Source of the DNA: Acinetobacter sp. ANC 4470
GTDB taxonomy: Bacteria > Pseudomonadota > Gammaproteobacteria > Pseudomonadales > Moraxellaceae
Assembly (NCBI RefSeq): GCF_002135335.1
Contig: NZ_NEGC01000003.1
Location: 248,001 to 312,000 of the forward strand
DNA length: 64,000 nucleotides
Direction of reading: 5' to 3'
A program made the position numbers and the translations under genes. Position 1 is the first letter of the stretch. The number at the start of each line of letters is the position of its first letter. Below, in pieces: positions 43,857 to 54,471 of this stretch. Under the pieces are notes generated by a model. The model was not told where the DNA came from and ran no database searches. It saw only the letters and a list, made by a program, of their open reading frames with translations.

Positions 43857-44408
43857 TTAATTTAAGCGCTTCAACAATAGTGCAAGATGCTCACCAAATC
43901 GAGCTGCTGTTTCCAAATCCCCTTCAGGTGGTGTGATCTCAGCAGGTGCATTATCAGACTGGGTCATTAAGCCCAAAAAGCTCGACATGCGGTTAATATC
44001 TTGCGAACTACGTCCCGTAGGCATAAACGGCAAACCTGCCCACAACATGCCATGCTGCATGGCAAACAAATTAATTTGCTGCAAAACAGCTAATTTATCG
44101 CCACTCAATCCACCACCGTTGGTAAAACCAGCTGCAAGCTTGCCCTGCCAAGTTCGAGCCAACCATCGTTTAGAAGATTGCTCCATAAATTGCTTCAAGG
44201 CAGAAGTTAGACTTCCCATATAAGTGGGACAACCCAAAACAATTGCATCCGCTTGATCTAGTATCTCCCAATCCACTTGTTCGATATTCATACAATGAAC
44301 AGTTATGCCAGCTTGCTTAGCCCCTTGAGCAATAAAAGATGCTACTTTTGCAGTGTGTCCGTATGCGCTGTGATAAACGATGGCAAGAGATTTTGAAGAT
44401 AAAGACAT
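43857..44408 (-). CDS. Flavodoxin-like NAD(P)H:quinone or FMN reductase
   Basis: 183 residues. FMN-binding loop YHSAYGHTAKVA at the N-terminus, LGCPTYMGS at ~60 and TNGGGLSGDK at ~98 follow the WrbA/flavodoxin fold. It likely transfers electrons to quinones or other acceptors. Single gene, converging with smpB. Confidence 0.85.
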   Translation of the reverse strand: MSLSSKSLAIVYHSAYGHTAKVASFIAQGAKQAGITVHCMNIEQVDWEILDQADAIVLGCPTYMGSLTSALKQFMEQSSKRWLARTWQGKLAAGFTNGGGLSGDKLAVLQQINLFAMQHGMLWAGLPFMPTGRSSQDINRMSSFLGLMTQSDNAPAEITPPEGDLETAARFGEHLALLLKRLN

Positions 44409-44447
44409 ATCAATAAAAACAGTAAATTTTAATGAAGTTTAACAGTT

Positions 44448-45188
44448 TCAAGCCATAAACACGAATGTTGCCATACGTCCTGTTTTTGCTTCACGGCGGT
44501 AGGAAAAATATTCGTCCGCTTGTCGATAGCTACACTGATCGCCACCAAGTACCGTTTCAATACCCTGTTGTTTCAAGATATAACGCGCAATCGCATACAG
44601 ATCCGCATAAAACTTACCTACTTTTTCACCGCCTTGAAAAGCAGTTTCTAATTCTGGATATTTACTACAAAAAGCCAATTTTACTTCTGCACCAATTTCA
44701 AAATTCGGCTGACTAATTGCTGCACCCAACCACGCCCAAGTCGGCTGACTTTGCATTGCAGTTATAGTATTTTCAACAATCCCTTGCGTTAAGCCTCGCC
44801 AACCTGCATGTAAATTAGCAACTTCAGTACCATCTGCATTTCCTAGAACCACAGGTAAACAATCCGCAGTCATCATCATTAAAGCATGAGCTTTACACTG
44901 AGTAACCAGACCATCGCCTTCTAATGCTGCAAACGGAATTTCTTCATTAACAGTATGACAAATAGTGCTGTGGGTTTGCGTCATCCAAGTCAGTTTATTC
45001 ACGCCAAATTCAGCAAACTCTTGCAGCAAAGCCATACGATGCTGCTGTACACGTTTCGCATCATCATTCACATGCAATGCCAAGTTAAATCCAGCAAGTT
45101 CAGGTTGAGCAGAAGATTGAGCTTTTGCATGATGCACTCTAGTCTGCCCAACATATATACCCTGCGGAAGCCCTTGAACAAATTGCAT
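44448..45188 (-). CDS. pgeF: Multicopper-like laccase-domain protein PgeF (YfiH)
   Basis: 246 residues from ATG 45188 with AAGGAAA upstream. The zinc ligand motifs QTHST, ADCLPVVL and HAGWRG define the family. Homologues act on purine nucleosides, and E. coli PgeF removes mis-incorporated L-Ser from peptidoglycan precursors. It follows rluD by 37 nt on the same strand, an arrangement seen widely. Confidence 0.92.
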   Translation of the reverse strand: MQFVQGLPQGIYVGQTRVHHAKAQSSAQPELAGFNLALHVNDDAKRVQQHRMALLQEFAEFGVNKLTWMTQTHSTICHTVNEEIPFAALEGDGLVTQCKAHALMMMTADCLPVVLGNADGTEVANLHAGWRGLTQGIVENTITAMQSQPTWAWLGAAISQPNFEIGAEVKLAFCSKYPELETAFQGGEKVGKFYADLYAIARYILKQQGIETVLGGDQCSYRQADEYFSYRREAKTGRMATFVFMA

Positions 45189-45225
45189 GTCTATTTCCTT
45201 ATACTTCAGCAAACATCAAAGCAAC

Positions 45226-46278
45226 TTAATACGCTTTATTTTCACTACGTAATACGTCAATCAGTTGAGCAAAATCATCTGGCCAAGGTGCTTCAAACAT
45301 CATTTCTTTACCTGTACGTGGATGAACCAATCCAAGTTTTGCTGCATGTAAAGCTTGATGTTTAAAACCACGCAAAGTGTCACCCAGCAATTCTGAAGCA
45401 CCAGCCGGTACACGTACGCGGTTCATATACACTTGATCGCCAACCAAACCAAAGCCTATATAGCTAAAATGAACACGAATTTGATGAGTACGACCTGTTT
45501 CCAAACGTGCTTGAACACGAGTGAAATGTTGGAAGCGTTCTTTCACGTTGTAATGAGTGATCGCATCTTTACCACCCGGCAAGATCTTCATTTTGACGCG
45601 ATCGACAGGATGACGTTTAATCGGTTCATCAATTGTTCCACCAGCAATCACATTGCCGTAAACAACTAAGTCGTAAACACGATAAACCGTTTTCTTCGCC
45701 AATTGCTTACTTAAAGAAAATTGTGCTTCTAGGTTTTTAGCCACCACCAGCAAACCACTGGTATCTTTATCAATACGGTGTACTAAGCCTGCACGGGTTA
45801 ATTCGGCAGATTTAGGATAATGATAAAGTAAGGCATTCACCAATGTACCTGAGCTGTTGCCAGCGCCTGGGTGTACCACCATACCAATCGGTTTATTGAC
45901 GACCATAATATCGTCGTCTTCATATACGATATTGAGTGGAATATTTTCAGGAAGGCTTTTAGTTTGAACTTCTAGCTCTACATCTAGCGTTAAAAGTTCA
46001 TTACCTTCACATTTATACTTTGGCTTAACGCTGTTACCATTTGCCAACAAATGGCCTTCTTTTAGCCACTGTTTCAGTTTTTCACGCGAGAAATCGCTCC
46101 AAACCATTGCTGCGACTTGGTCAATACGTTGCCCTAAATAGCTTTCATCCAATTGAAATTGCAACGATAAACGTGTTGCAGTTGAGTCTGAAGTATGGTT
46201 ATCTGCATCCTCAGAATCTTCAAGTAAATTGAAATCAGTTTCAGGTAAATTAGAGTTAGAAGATTGTGCTTGACTCAT
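45226..46278 (-). CDS. rluD: 23S rRNA pseudouridine synthase RluD
   Basis: 350 residues. N-terminal S4 RNA-binding domain (LGQRIDQVAAMVWSDFSREK), catalytic HRIDKDTSGLLVVAK and the RxHQIRVH motif. RluD modifies helix 69 of 23S rRNA. An acidic ~25-residue N-terminal extension precedes S4. Divergent from bamD with only 71 bases between, as in other gammaproteobacteria. Confidence 0.95.
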   Translation of the reverse strand: MSQAQSSNSNLPETDFNLLEDSEDADNHTSDSTATRLSLQFQLDESYLGQRIDQVAAMVWSDFSREKLKQWLKEGHLLANGNSVKPKYKCEGNELLTLDVELEVQTKSLPENIPLNIVYEDDDIMVVNKPIGMVVHPGAGNSSGTLVNALLYHYPKSAELTRAGLVHRIDKDTSGLLVVAKNLEAQFSLSKQLAKKTVYRVYDLVVYGNVIAGGTIDEPIKRHPVDRVKMKILPGGKDAITHYNVKERFQHFTRVQARLETGRTHQIRVHFSYIGFGLVGDQVYMNRVRVPAGASELLGDTLRGFKHQALHAAKLGLVHPRTGKEMMFEAPWPDDFAQLIDVLRSENKAY

Positions 46279-46349
46279 TTTCTCATTCAGACAAAAGTGG
46301 TTTAATAGCGCAATTGTAGCTCATTGCCAGTACCAACAGAGGAATTTTT

Positions 46350-47366
46350 ATGTCGTTACCACGTTATAAAATGACAATGCTTGCTTTATCTTTAGGCGTT
46401 GCAACGGCAATAGTGGGCTGTAGCAGTAATCCGAAGAAAGAAATTGTGGACACAGGACCACAATCTAGCGAGCAAGTTTATATTCAAAAAGCAGAAAAAG
46501 CGCTCGAACGCGGACAATATATCGATGCAGCGAAGCATCTTGAAGACTTAGACACCTATTACCCTACAGGTGACTATGCACAACAAGCGCAATTAGAATT
46601 GTTATACGTCAAATTCCAACAAAAAGATTTTGAAGGCGCAATTGCACTGGCTGAACGTTTTATTCGTTTAAATCCACAACACCCAAATGTGGACTATGCT
46701 TACTATGTTCGTGGTGTCGCGAATATGGAACAAAATTATGATGGTTTATTACGCTATACATCATTAAAACAATCTCACCGTGATGTCAGCTATTTAAAAG
46801 TGGCTTATCAAAACTTTGTCGATTTCATTCGTCGCTTCCCATCTAGCAGCTATGCTGTAGATGCAGCACAACGGATGAAATTTATTGGCAATGAATTGGC
46901 TGAAAGTGAAATGAATGCAGCACGTTTTAATATCAAACGCAAAGCATGGTTAGCAGCTGTTGAACGCTCACACTGGGTAGTTGAGCACTATCCACAAACT
47001 CCGCAAGTGCCTGAAGCTTTAGCCACAATTGCCTATGGTTATGACAAATTAGGTGATAAAGCAACCTCACAACAGTACATTGAAGTGTTAAAGCTCAATT
47101 ATCCAAACTTAGTCAAATCGGATGGTAGCGTAAATCTTCGTGCTGCACGCAGTGAAGGTAGTTGGGTGAATCGTGCAACTTTAGGTGTTCTAGGACGCGA
47201 AGCTCAAAGCTCAACAAATACAGAACAAAATCAAAGTTCTGAAGACACTGAAAAGCGCAGTATCACCAATCGTTTAAGTTTTGGTTTATTGGATCGACCA
47301 CAAGTAGAAACCAATATTCCAGCACCGAAACAAGAAATGCAAAAAGAAACACCAGCAACTGAATAA
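46350..47366 (+). CDS. bamD: Outer membrane assembly lipoprotein BamD
   Basis: 338 residues. Lipoprotein signal with ATAIVGC (Cys 24), then TPR repeats such as GQYIDAAKHLEDLDTYYPTG and DYAYYVRG. BamD is an essential part of the outer membrane protein insertase. A polar ~60-residue C-terminal tail exceeds the E. coli length. Confidence 0.95.
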   Translation: MSLPRYKMTMLALSLGVATAIVGCSSNPKKEIVDTGPQSSEQVYIQKAEKALERGQYIDAAKHLEDLDTYYPTGDYAQQAQLELLYVKFQQKDFEGAIALAERFIRLNPQHPNVDYAYYVRGVANMEQNYDGLLRYTSLKQSHRDVSYLKVAYQNFVDFIRRFPSSSYAVDAAQRMKFIGNELAESEMNAARFNIKRKAWLAAVERSHWVVEHYPQTPQVPEALATIAYGYDKLGDKATSQQYIEVLKLNYPNLVKSDGSVNLRAARSEGSWVNRATLGVLGREAQSSTNTEQNQSSEDTEKRSITNRLSFGLLDRPQVETNIPAPKQEMQKETPATE

Positions 47367-47394
47367 GCCACTCTTAATTGGTCGCATTTTCATG

Positions 47395-47424
47395 AAGGGC
47401 AAGTTATCATACTTGCCCTTTTGT
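47395..47424 (+). terminator. Terminator after bamD
   Basis: AAGGGCAAGT pairs with ACTTGCCCTT around TATCAT, followed by TTTTG. Confidence 0.88.
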
Positions 47425-47568
47425 TATTTTAACCGATCATATTGATCATTTTATGCAAAAGGTATACAAATTAACATTTAACTGCTTGCGCACTTTCATT
47501 CTGCGCAAATTCTGACCTCTGATTCGTCAGTCATTTTAATAGATAAATCTCAACTCGATTGCATACGT

Positions 47569-49491
47569 ATGGCTATTCCTCAACACACGATTGATCAAAT
47601 ATTAGATCGCACAGATATTGTCGATCTGATTGGTCAGCGCGTAAAACTTAAGAAAACAGGCCGCACCTATTCAGGTTGTTGCCCTTTTCATCAGGAAAAA
47701 TCGCCATCGTTTCATGTTTATCGCGACAAACAATATTTCCACTGCTTTGGCTGCCAAGCCAACGGTAATGCCATCCGCTTTTTAATGGACATTGACGGAC
47801 GTAATTTTGTCGATGTGATGAAGGATCTGTCTAGTCAAACAGGTATCGAGTTACCGAAAGACAATCAAGATTCAAAGCGCCTCTCTTATAAGCGCGAAAT
47901 CAAAAAACCTGTGAGTGCTCAAGCAATACCCTCAGCTATCGGAGCAGAACAACAACCTGCACCAAATGCTGCTTTTAACAGTAACGACCCATTTGAAGAG
48001 TTTCAAAGTGATGCTTACTCAGAGCAACATTTTAATCATAACGACCCTTTTACGGTATTTGAACAATTTGATCCCATTGATCAAAACACAGTTCAAGATG
48101 GTAACTTATACGATTTATTGGAAAATATTGCGCTGTATTATGCACAGCAATTACCGCACAGTCAGACCGCACAGCAATACTTTAAACAACGTGGCTTAAG
48201 TGCAGAAACCATTCAATATTGGCGTTTAGGCTATGCCCCTGAAGATTGGCAGCATTTGGAAAAAGCTTTTCCTTATGACATTGAAGGTCTAAGACAACTG
48301 GGATTAATTCGTACCAGCGACAAAGGTCGAGATTTCGATCTGCTGCGAGATCGAGTCATCTTCCCCATTCGTGATCCTAAAGGTCGTGTGGTCGGTTTTG
48401 GTGGTCGTGCGCTAAATGATGAAATCAAACCCAAATACATTAACTCACCCGATTCTAAAGTGTTCCATAAAAACCAATTGCTTTATGGTTTATACGAAGG
48501 ACGTAAACAAAAAGCCCATGACTGGTTAATGGTTGAAGGCTACATGGATGTGATTGCCTTACAGCAATATGGCATCTATGGTGCGGTTGCAACGCTGGGA
48601 ACAGCCAGTAATACTGAACACTTAAACATTTTATTTAAGCAAAATAATCGTATCACCATTGCTTTCGATGGTGATACTGCTGGGCAAAAAGCAGCAAGAC
48701 GAACATTAGAAATTGCGTTACCTTTACTCAATGATGGGCGCGAACTCAAATTTTTCGTGCTCCCTAATGATCACGATCCAGACTCTTTAATTCGTCGTGA
48801 AGGGATTGAAAACTTCCACCGTCTACTGCAACAAGCACCGTTATTATCCGATTTTGTCTTTGCGCACCTCAGTCAAAATCATGATGTAACCAAGCCTGAA
48901 GGTAAAAGTCAGGTCATGGGTGAATTACGCCAATTGACTGAGCTTTTACCGAAACACGGGTCTTACCGCTATCTATTGCAGCAATTCTTTAGGGAAAAGC
49001 TAGGGGGCAACCGCAAATGGCAACCCCAAGTCAACAACGATGCATCCTTAAGCTTTAGTACTAAAATTGATGCAGAAGAGTATGTGATTGCGATTTTAAT
49101 GAATCACCCCTATCTTTATATTCATTTTGAACCACTACGCGCTTTAATTTCACAGGATCAATTGTTATTTAAAATTTTAAATATTTTTAATACGATTTTT
49201 GATGACTTACCCGATGATACAGAGTTATCCCAATATTATGTTTTAGGTGCATGTGCTAACTATCACCATGACTTACAACATATTTTACCGCAAGCCAATA
49301 TCAGTGATTACACTTCATCACCTGAGCAAGCAGATAAACTCGCTGAAGATTTTTCCATCAAATTACAATACCAATGCTTGCAACAAAAAATTAAATCGAA
49401 AAAATTTACCAGCATTGCCGAAATGCGTAATTTAAAACATCAAATTTATGAAATTGATAAAAAAAGATCACTGACACTTTTAGAAGATTAA
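47569..49491 (+). CDS. dnaG: DNA primase
   Basis: 640 residues. CHC2 zinc finger with C38, H41, C59, C62; TOPRIM with MVEGYMDVIAL and FDGDTAGQKAA; C-terminal DnaB-binding helices. It synthesises primers for replication. Residues ~97-175 are a variable, Asn/Gln/Asp-rich linker longer than in E. coli. In-window neighbours are bamD and hemA, not the rpsU-rpoD operon; rpoD is 13 kb away. Confidence 0.96.
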   Translation: MAIPQHTIDQILDRTDIVDLIGQRVKLKKTGRTYSGCCPFHQEKSPSFHVYRDKQYFHCFGCQANGNAIRFLMDIDGRNFVDVMKDLSSQTGIELPKDNQDSKRLSYKREIKKPVSAQAIPSAIGAEQQPAPNAAFNSNDPFEEFQSDAYSEQHFNHNDPFTVFEQFDPIDQNTVQDGNLYDLLENIALYYAQQLPHSQTAQQYFKQRGLSAETIQYWRLGYAPEDWQHLEKAFPYDIEGLRQLGLIRTSDKGRDFDLLRDRVIFPIRDPKGRVVGFGGRALNDEIKPKYINSPDSKVFHKNQLLYGLYEGRKQKAHDWLMVEGYMDVIALQQYGIYGAVATLGTASNTEHLNILFKQNNRITIAFDGDTAGQKAARRTLEIALPLLNDGRELKFFVLPNDHDPDSLIRREGIENFHRLLQQAPLLSDFVFAHLSQNHDVTKPEGKSQVMGELRQLTELLPKHGSYRYLLQQFFREKLGGNRKWQPQVNNDASLSFSTKIDAEEYVIAILMNHPYLYIHFEPLRALISQDQLLFKILNIFNTIFDDLPDDTELSQYYVLGACANYHHDLQHILPQANISDYTSSPEQADKLAEDFSIKLQYQCLQQKIKSKKFTSIAEMRNLKHQIYEIDKKRSLTLLED

Positions 49492-49582
49492 ATTTTAATT
49501 TTTAAATAAATAAATCACATCATCTTAATACAGTAATGCCATTAAACTTATTTTACATATTACAAAGATATTTAGAATACTT

Positions 49583-49678
49583 GACTGGCGACATAGATGT
49601 CGCTCGTTAGTCAGTGGTTACAGGGATGTACCATCTGACTAATAAAGGGTTTTGTTACTTTTGACCCATCAAAAGTAA
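49583..49678. repeat. Intergenic element with three tandem hairpins
   Basis: In the 260-bp convergent gap between dnaG and hemA: GCGACAT/ATGTCGC (49588-49603), AGTCAG...CTGACT with inner TGGT/ACCA (about 49609-49641), and TTACTTTTGA/TCAAAAGTAA (49655-49678). The last is a 10-bp stem with loop CCCA. It resembles a mobile or repeated intergenic sequence or a composite terminator; copies elsewhere are not in the window. Confidence 0.55.
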
Positions 49679-49752
49679 GGCATCGCCTACACAAAATCTT
49701 TTTAACTTTTAACAGCAATATGAGGCACTATAAATATTAGCCTGAATTTATT

Positions 49753-51036
49753 TTAGTGCTTTACCTTACGACGCTTCGCCACTACAGTTTGCAAATCTTC
49801 CTGCAACATCTCAAAATATGCAGGATCTTCCACTTTCGCTGCTTCACGCAACAAAATAGAGGTTGGATGCAATAATTTTTGCGTTAAACGATGAGAAAAT
49901 TCCTGTAAAACCTGCTCAGCATTTTCACCATTAGCCATTCGCGTCATCGCCAAGGCTAATTCTTCCTGTCTGAGTACTTCACCCTGTTCACGGTAAGCAT
50001 GAATCGTACTGCCCGCATTTTTAACTTTTTGTTGGGTCAGCAACTCTGTTGCCAACTGATTCACCATGACTTCTGCTTCAACAGCCGCTTGGCGACGTTG
50101 TGCAAGATTGTCATCAATCACACTTTGTAAATCGTCAACACCATATAAATATACGCCATCTAAAGATTTAACTTTAGGCTCAATATCACGCGGTACCGCC
50201 AAATCCACTAAAAGCATTTGTTGATAACGACGTTTTTTTAAGGCTATTTTAACATCAGCATAAGAAATCACTTGATGCAAACTTCCAGTACAACTTGAAA
50301 TCACATCTGCACGGTATAAATTTTCTGCCAATGCTGAAAAATCAATAATTTCCACATCAACCCGATGCGCTATTGCTTGCGCCAAAGTTTCAGCGCGAGC
50401 ACGTGTACGATTGCAAATTAAAACTTTACCCACACCCATTTCTGCCAAATGCTTCGCCACCAAGCTATTCATTTCACCCGCAGCCACCACCATGACCGTC
50501 AACTTTTCAGGCTTACTAAACACTTGCAAGGCTAGCTGAGCAACTGCATAACCCATTGAAACAGCATGACTACCCACAGCCGTTTCCGAGCGTACACGCT
50601 TGGCTGCATAAAAAGCATATTCAAAAATTCGGTTTAAACTAGGAGAAACAGTATGTGCATCTTTAGCAAGAGAAAGTGCGGACTTCACCTGCCCTAAAAT
50701 TTGCGGCTCACCCAACATTAAAGAGTCAAGCCCACTGGCGACACGCATCAAATGTGTTACAGCTTGCGCATTTTCATAGCGATATACATGATTAAACAAT
50801 TGTTTAACATCTATGCCATTTGCTTGGGCGAGCCAATTCATTACCATATCTGCATTATCAGACATGGCATAAACTTCAGTTCGATTACATGTAGATACCA
50901 CAACCATATCATTTAAGTCATGGTTTTGGCTCTGCTCTGCAAGTAATTGCGTTAACTTTTCAGGGTTAAATGCAACTTGCTCACGCAGTTCTACAGAAGC
51001 GGTTTGATGGTTGACACCCAATGCAAAGAAAGACAT
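49753..51036 (-). CDS. hemA: Glutamyl-tRNA reductase
   Basis: 427 residues. N-terminal [14 protein letters not shown] and the nucleophile C50 in [16 protein letters not shown] site near [16 protein letters not shown]. It makes glutamate-1-semialdehyde, the first step of tetrapyrrole synthesis. Divergent from the TPR gene; the ATG is at 51036. Confidence 0.97.
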   Translation of the reverse strand: MSFFALGVNHQTASVELREQVAFNPEKLTQLLAEQSQNHDLNDMVVVSTCNRTEVYAMSDNADMVMNWLAQANGIDVKQLFNHVYRYENAQAVTHLMRVASGLDSLMLGEPQILGQVKSALSLAKDAHTVSPSLNRIFEYAFYAAKRVRSETAVGSHAVSMGYAVAQLALQVFSKPEKLTVMVVAAGEMNSLVAKHLAEMGVGKVLICNRTRARAETLAQAIAHRVDVEIIDFSALAENLYRADVISSCTGSLHQVISYADVKIALKKRRYQQMLLVDLAVPRDIEPKVKSLDGVYLYGVDDLQSVIDDNLAQRRQAAVEAEVMVNQLATELLTQQKVKNAGSTIHAYREQGEVLRQEELALAMTRMANGENAEQVLQEFSHRLTQKLLHPTSILLREAAKVEDPAYFEMLQEDLQTVVAKRRKVKH

Positions 51037-51099
51037 ATCAGATCATCATTTCGCTATATTTATGCTATTGTGCAATATCGGTGTCATAAAAAGCATTAC

Positions 51100-52827
51100 T
51101 TGGATCAAGAAAAATTGCGTCAAACAAATAGCCGAATAAACGGCGCGACAATTAAGCAATATTCTACCACATTCTTACTTGTGGGTAGCATGGCTTCTAG
51201 TGCTCATATTAGAGCATCTGGAGAAATTTATCATACCAATTCAAACTATAATGCCATAAAACAAAGCATGATTGCTGAGTTTGCACTGACTTATCATGAC
51301 GTACCAACAGCATTACATAACTACACTGTGCTTGCAATAAAAAGCAATTCCACCACGGTTAAACAGCGTGCTTTGAATATCGCATTGGAGCAAAATGACC
51401 TTAGAGCTGCACTGGATATTGCCACACATTGGGTAGTTCAAGAACCGACAGATGTCCCTGCTTTATTTTATCTTTCACACATTGCTCTTAAAGCACACGA
51501 GTATGAACTGGCATCAGAAACGCTAGATAAAATCTTAAATATTGACCCAAATGCAGATTTAGAAAAGATTTTAGTCGGCATCGCCCCTGAAGAACCAGAA
51601 GATCGAGAGTATTTACTCGATGCTTTACGCAAAAGCAAAGAAAAAGACAACCCTTCCGTCTTGGTGCTGATTGCAGGTTTAGAAGCTCAACATGGCCAGT
51701 TAGAACAAGCGCTCATTACGGTAAATCGCGCACTCAAAAAACGCCCTAAAGTAACGGGCTTTATTTTAATGAAAGCCAATTTACTCAGTGCTTTAGGCAA
51801 TGACGAGGAAACACTCGAATGGTATAACAAAGCCAGTCACAAACATAAATCTAATTTAGAAGTTCGCTTAGCTGAAATCAAATACTTAATTAAAATCAAT
51901 CAATCTAAACAAGCACTGGGCAAACTGGAAAATATTTTAGAAAAATGGCCGCATGAAGATGAAGCACTGTTTATTGCAGGCTTAACCAGTATTGATTTAG
52001 AAGAATATGAAAAAGCAGAAAAATTCTTGGTTGAGCTGCGCTATTCCGCACAATATCAAAATGAGGCCTATTATTACTTGGCTGTAAATGCTGAAAGAAA
52101 ACAACATTTTGAAACAGCAAAAGCCTATTATCGTTTGGTGGATGGTAGTTTATATACCGTTTCACGCCGCAATATGATTAATATTTTTTCTGAGCAAGAT
52201 AAACTCAGCGATGCTTTGCGCTTTTTAACCCAAGAACGGGTCAATTACCCACAACAAGCCAGCTTTCTCTATCAAGCTCAGGCTGATATTTTAAAAAGAA
52301 TGGGCAACAAAAAAGCGGCTATGCGTTTATTAGATGAAGCGATTAAAAACATTCCTGATGATCCCGAACTCATCTACTCAGAAGTTCTATTACTTGATCC
52401 TTATCAAGATAAAGATAAACTGGATAAACTATTGAAAAAACTATTAGAAATTGAACCTAATAGCCCAACCTATCTGAATGCTTACGCCTATACACTCGCT
52501 TTACAAAACAGACGATTAGATGAGGCTCGGCAGTATGTTGAACATGCATTAGAGTTCGCACCAGACCAAGCCTCAATTTTAGATACACTCGGCTACATTA
52601 CCTTTTTACAAAATGACTTTAAAACATCCGCTCTGGTTTTAGAAAAAGCCTATGAAATTAGCCAAAATGTCAAAATTGGTGTGCGCTATGCAAAATCGTT
52701 ATATATGCAAGGCGATCTAACAAAATTTAATCAGGTGTTACAACAACTACAAAAAAAATATCCCAATGATCCTCAATTAGAGCAATTGAAGTCGCTATTG
52801 TTACCGCCACACATGAAAAAGAGTTAA
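51100..52827 (+). CDS. Tetratricopeptide-repeat protein, probably periplasmic
   Basis: About 575 residues of TPR repeats, such as ALFYLSHIALKAHEYELASE and ASILDTLGYITFLQNDFKTS. The start is uncertain: the frame is open far upstream but would overlap hemA antisense. TTG 51100, GTG 51070 or ATG 51190 are candidates. A hydrophobic stretch (YSTTFLLVGSMASSAHIRA) suggests a signal peptide, best fitted by a start before 51130. The gene overlaps lolB by one base and likely aids envelope assembly. Confidence 0.75.
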   Translation: MDQEKLRQTNSRINGATIKQYSTTFLLVGSMASSAHIRASGEIYHTNSNYNAIKQSMIAEFALTYHDVPTALHNYTVLAIKSNSTTVKQRALNIALEQNDLRAALDIATHWVVQEPTDVPALFYLSHIALKAHEYELASETLDKILNIDPNADLEKILVGIAPEEPEDREYLLDALRKSKEKDNPSVLVLIAGLEAQHGQLEQALITVNRALKKRPKVTGFILMKANLLSALGNDEETLEWYNKASHKHKSNLEVRLAEIKYLIKINQSKQALGKLENILEKWPHEDEALFIAGLTSIDLEEYEKAEKFLVELRYSAQYQNEAYYYLAVNAERKQHFETAKAYYRLVDGSLYTVSRRNMINIFSEQDKLSDALRFLTQERVNYPQQASFLYQAQADILKRMGNKKAAMRLLDEAIKNIPDDPELIYSEVLLLDPYQDKDKLDKLLKKLLEIEPNSPTYLNAYAYTLALQNRRLDEARQYVEHALEFAPDQASILDTLGYITFLQNDFKTSALVLEKAYEISQNVKIGVRYAKSLYMQGDLTKFNQVLQQLQKKYPNDPQLEQLKSLLLPPHMKKS

Positions 52828-53417
52828 TGATCTTTATGCATATTTTTTCAAAACTCAGCTTAACCTTAATTGCAACAAGCACATTCATCCTGACTGGTTG
52901 TCAACAATACACCCAACCTCAAGCACCAAACATATCTCAAATGCCAGAAGCTGCGAACAACTTTAACCTTCAGGGTAAAATTGGGGTTAAAACACCGGGG
53001 CAATCTGGCAGTGCATTTTTCACTTGGGTACAACAACAAGATGAGTTTGATATTGAATTAAGCGGAATTTTAGGTGTTGGCAAAACTCAAATATCGGGAA
53101 AACCCGGTGAAGTCAGCTTAAATAGCGCCAAAACAGGGCTTATTGAAGCCGGAACAGCAGAAGAACTGCTTGAACGTGCCACGGGCTGGCAAGCACCTAT
53201 CACCCATTTAGTCGATTGGGTTCAAGCCAAACCTGCCACAACACAAGTTAAAATCAACAAAGATGACCATAATCGTCCAACTCAATTTTTGGAAGATGGT
53301 TGGACAGTTGATTTAAGTTATAACGACCAAGCCCAATTGCCGAATAAATTAATTTTAAAGCAAGCACTTGAGTCGGGTCAAGAAAACCGTATTACAATGC
53401 TGATTCAAAATCGCTAA
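52827..53417 (+). CDS. lolB: Outer membrane lipoprotein receptor LolB
   Basis: 196 residues with lipobox ILTGC, then NFNLQGKIGVKTPGQSGSAF, WVQQQDEFDIELSGILG and a WQAPITHLVDWVQ segment, as in LolB. It accepts lipoproteins from LolA and inserts them in the outer membrane. Operon TPR-lolB-ispE is the usual order in this group. Confidence 0.95.
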   Translation: MIFMHIFSKLSLTLIATSTFILTGCQQYTQPQAPNISQMPEAANNFNLQGKIGVKTPGQSGSAFFTWVQQQDEFDIELSGILGVGKTQISGKPGEVSLNSAKTGLIEAGTAEELLERATGWQAPITHLVDWVQAKPATTQVKINKDDHNRPTQFLEDGWTVDLSYNDQAQLPNKLILKQALESGQENRITMLIQNR

Positions 53418-53438
53418 GTCTTAAAAGTTCAAAACTCT

Positions 53439-54269
53439 ATGATTCGTGTACCTTCTCCTGCCAAGCTCAATCTTTTTTTGCATATCACCGGTCGTCGTGA
53501 TGATGGTTATCATGAGTTGCAAACTATTTTTCAACTTATAGATTTAAGCGACTGGCTAGAATTCACCCAAACAGATAACTTACAGATTTCAATCAATGGC
53601 TTAAATAGCGTCGACCTAGAGCAAAATTTAATCTACAAAGCCATACAAATTTTGAAACCCTATGCTCAGAAAATAACAGGCCTATCAATTTGTGTAGAAA
53701 AGAACATTCCTATGGGGGCAGGACTCGGAGGTGGTTCTTCAAATGCAGCAACCACACTTATTGTGGTCAATCAATTGTGGCAATGTGGTTTAACGATGGA
53801 ACAACTGGCTGAGCTGGGCGTAAAACTTGGTGCTGACGTTCCCATTTTTGTTTATGGACGTAATGCATGGGCTGAAAGCATTGGTGAACACTTAACATTC
53901 ATAGACTTAGAACAAAAAAAATACATCGTGTTAAAACCTGATTGTTTTATCAGCACTCAATTGCTTTTTTCGCAAAAAACATTGACAAGAAACACGAACA
54001 CCTCTACATTTTGCGCCTATCAGTTAACACCTTTTAATTTTGGAAATAACTTTGAGCCTATAGCGAGAAGCTTATATCCAGAAGTAAATGAAGCAATGCA
54101 GTATTTAGACCAGTTCGGTATTGCAAAACTTACAGGTACAGGTGCTTGTGTTTTTACTGAAGTAACTAACGACATGAATATTGATGAGATTTTAGCGCAT
54201 TCGCCTTGTAAAGCTTACTTGGTTAATAGTTTAAATGAATCACCATTACGTCATTTCGAAGTTATATGA
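53439..54269 (+). CDS. ispE: 4-diphosphocytidyl-2-C-methyl-D-erythritol kinase
   Basis: 276 residues. GHMP kinase: PSPAKLNLFLHITGRRDDGYHEL at the start and ATP loop PMGAGLGGGSSNAA near residue 90; C-terminal LTGTGACVF. Fourth step of the non-mevalonate isoprenoid pathway. It directly precedes the tRNA-Gln array and prs, as in many gammaproteobacteria. Confidence 0.96.
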   Translation: MIRVPSPAKLNLFLHITGRRDDGYHELQTIFQLIDLSDWLEFTQTDNLQISINGLNSVDLEQNLIYKAIQILKPYAQKITGLSICVEKNIPMGAGLGGGSSNAATTLIVVNQLWQCGLTMEQLAELGVKLGADVPIFVYGRNAWAESIGEHLTFIDLEQKKYIVLKPDCFISTQLLFSQKTLTRNTNTSTFCAYQLTPFNFGNNFEPIARSLYPEVNEAMQYLDQFGIAKLTGTGACVFTEVTNDMNIDEILAHSPCKAYLVNSLNESPLRHFEVI

Positions 54270-54270
54270 T

Positions 54271-54345
54271 AGGGGCGTCGCCAAGTGGTAAGGCACCGGG
54301 TTTTGATCTCGGCATCCGTTGGTTCGAATCCAGCCGCCCCTGCCA
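54271..54345 (+). tRNA. tRNA-Gln (TTG), copy 1
   Basis: 75 nt with CCA: AGGGGCG acceptor, anticodon loop holding TTG (GGTTTTGATC), GGTTCGAATCC T-arm. One base after the ispE stop. Confidence 0.96.
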
Positions 54346-54371
54346 TCATTTCATCTGTAGATTACTGTATT

Positions 54372-54446
54372 AGGGGCGTCGCCAAGTGGTAAGGCACCGG
54401 GTTTTGATCTCGGCATCCGTTGGTTCGAATCCAGCCGCCCCTGCCA
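54372..54446 (+). tRNA. tRNA-Gln (TTG), copy 2
   Basis: Identical to copy 1; 26-nt spacer. Confidence 0.96.
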
Positions 54447-54471
54447 TTTATAACATACAGTGATCAAATTT

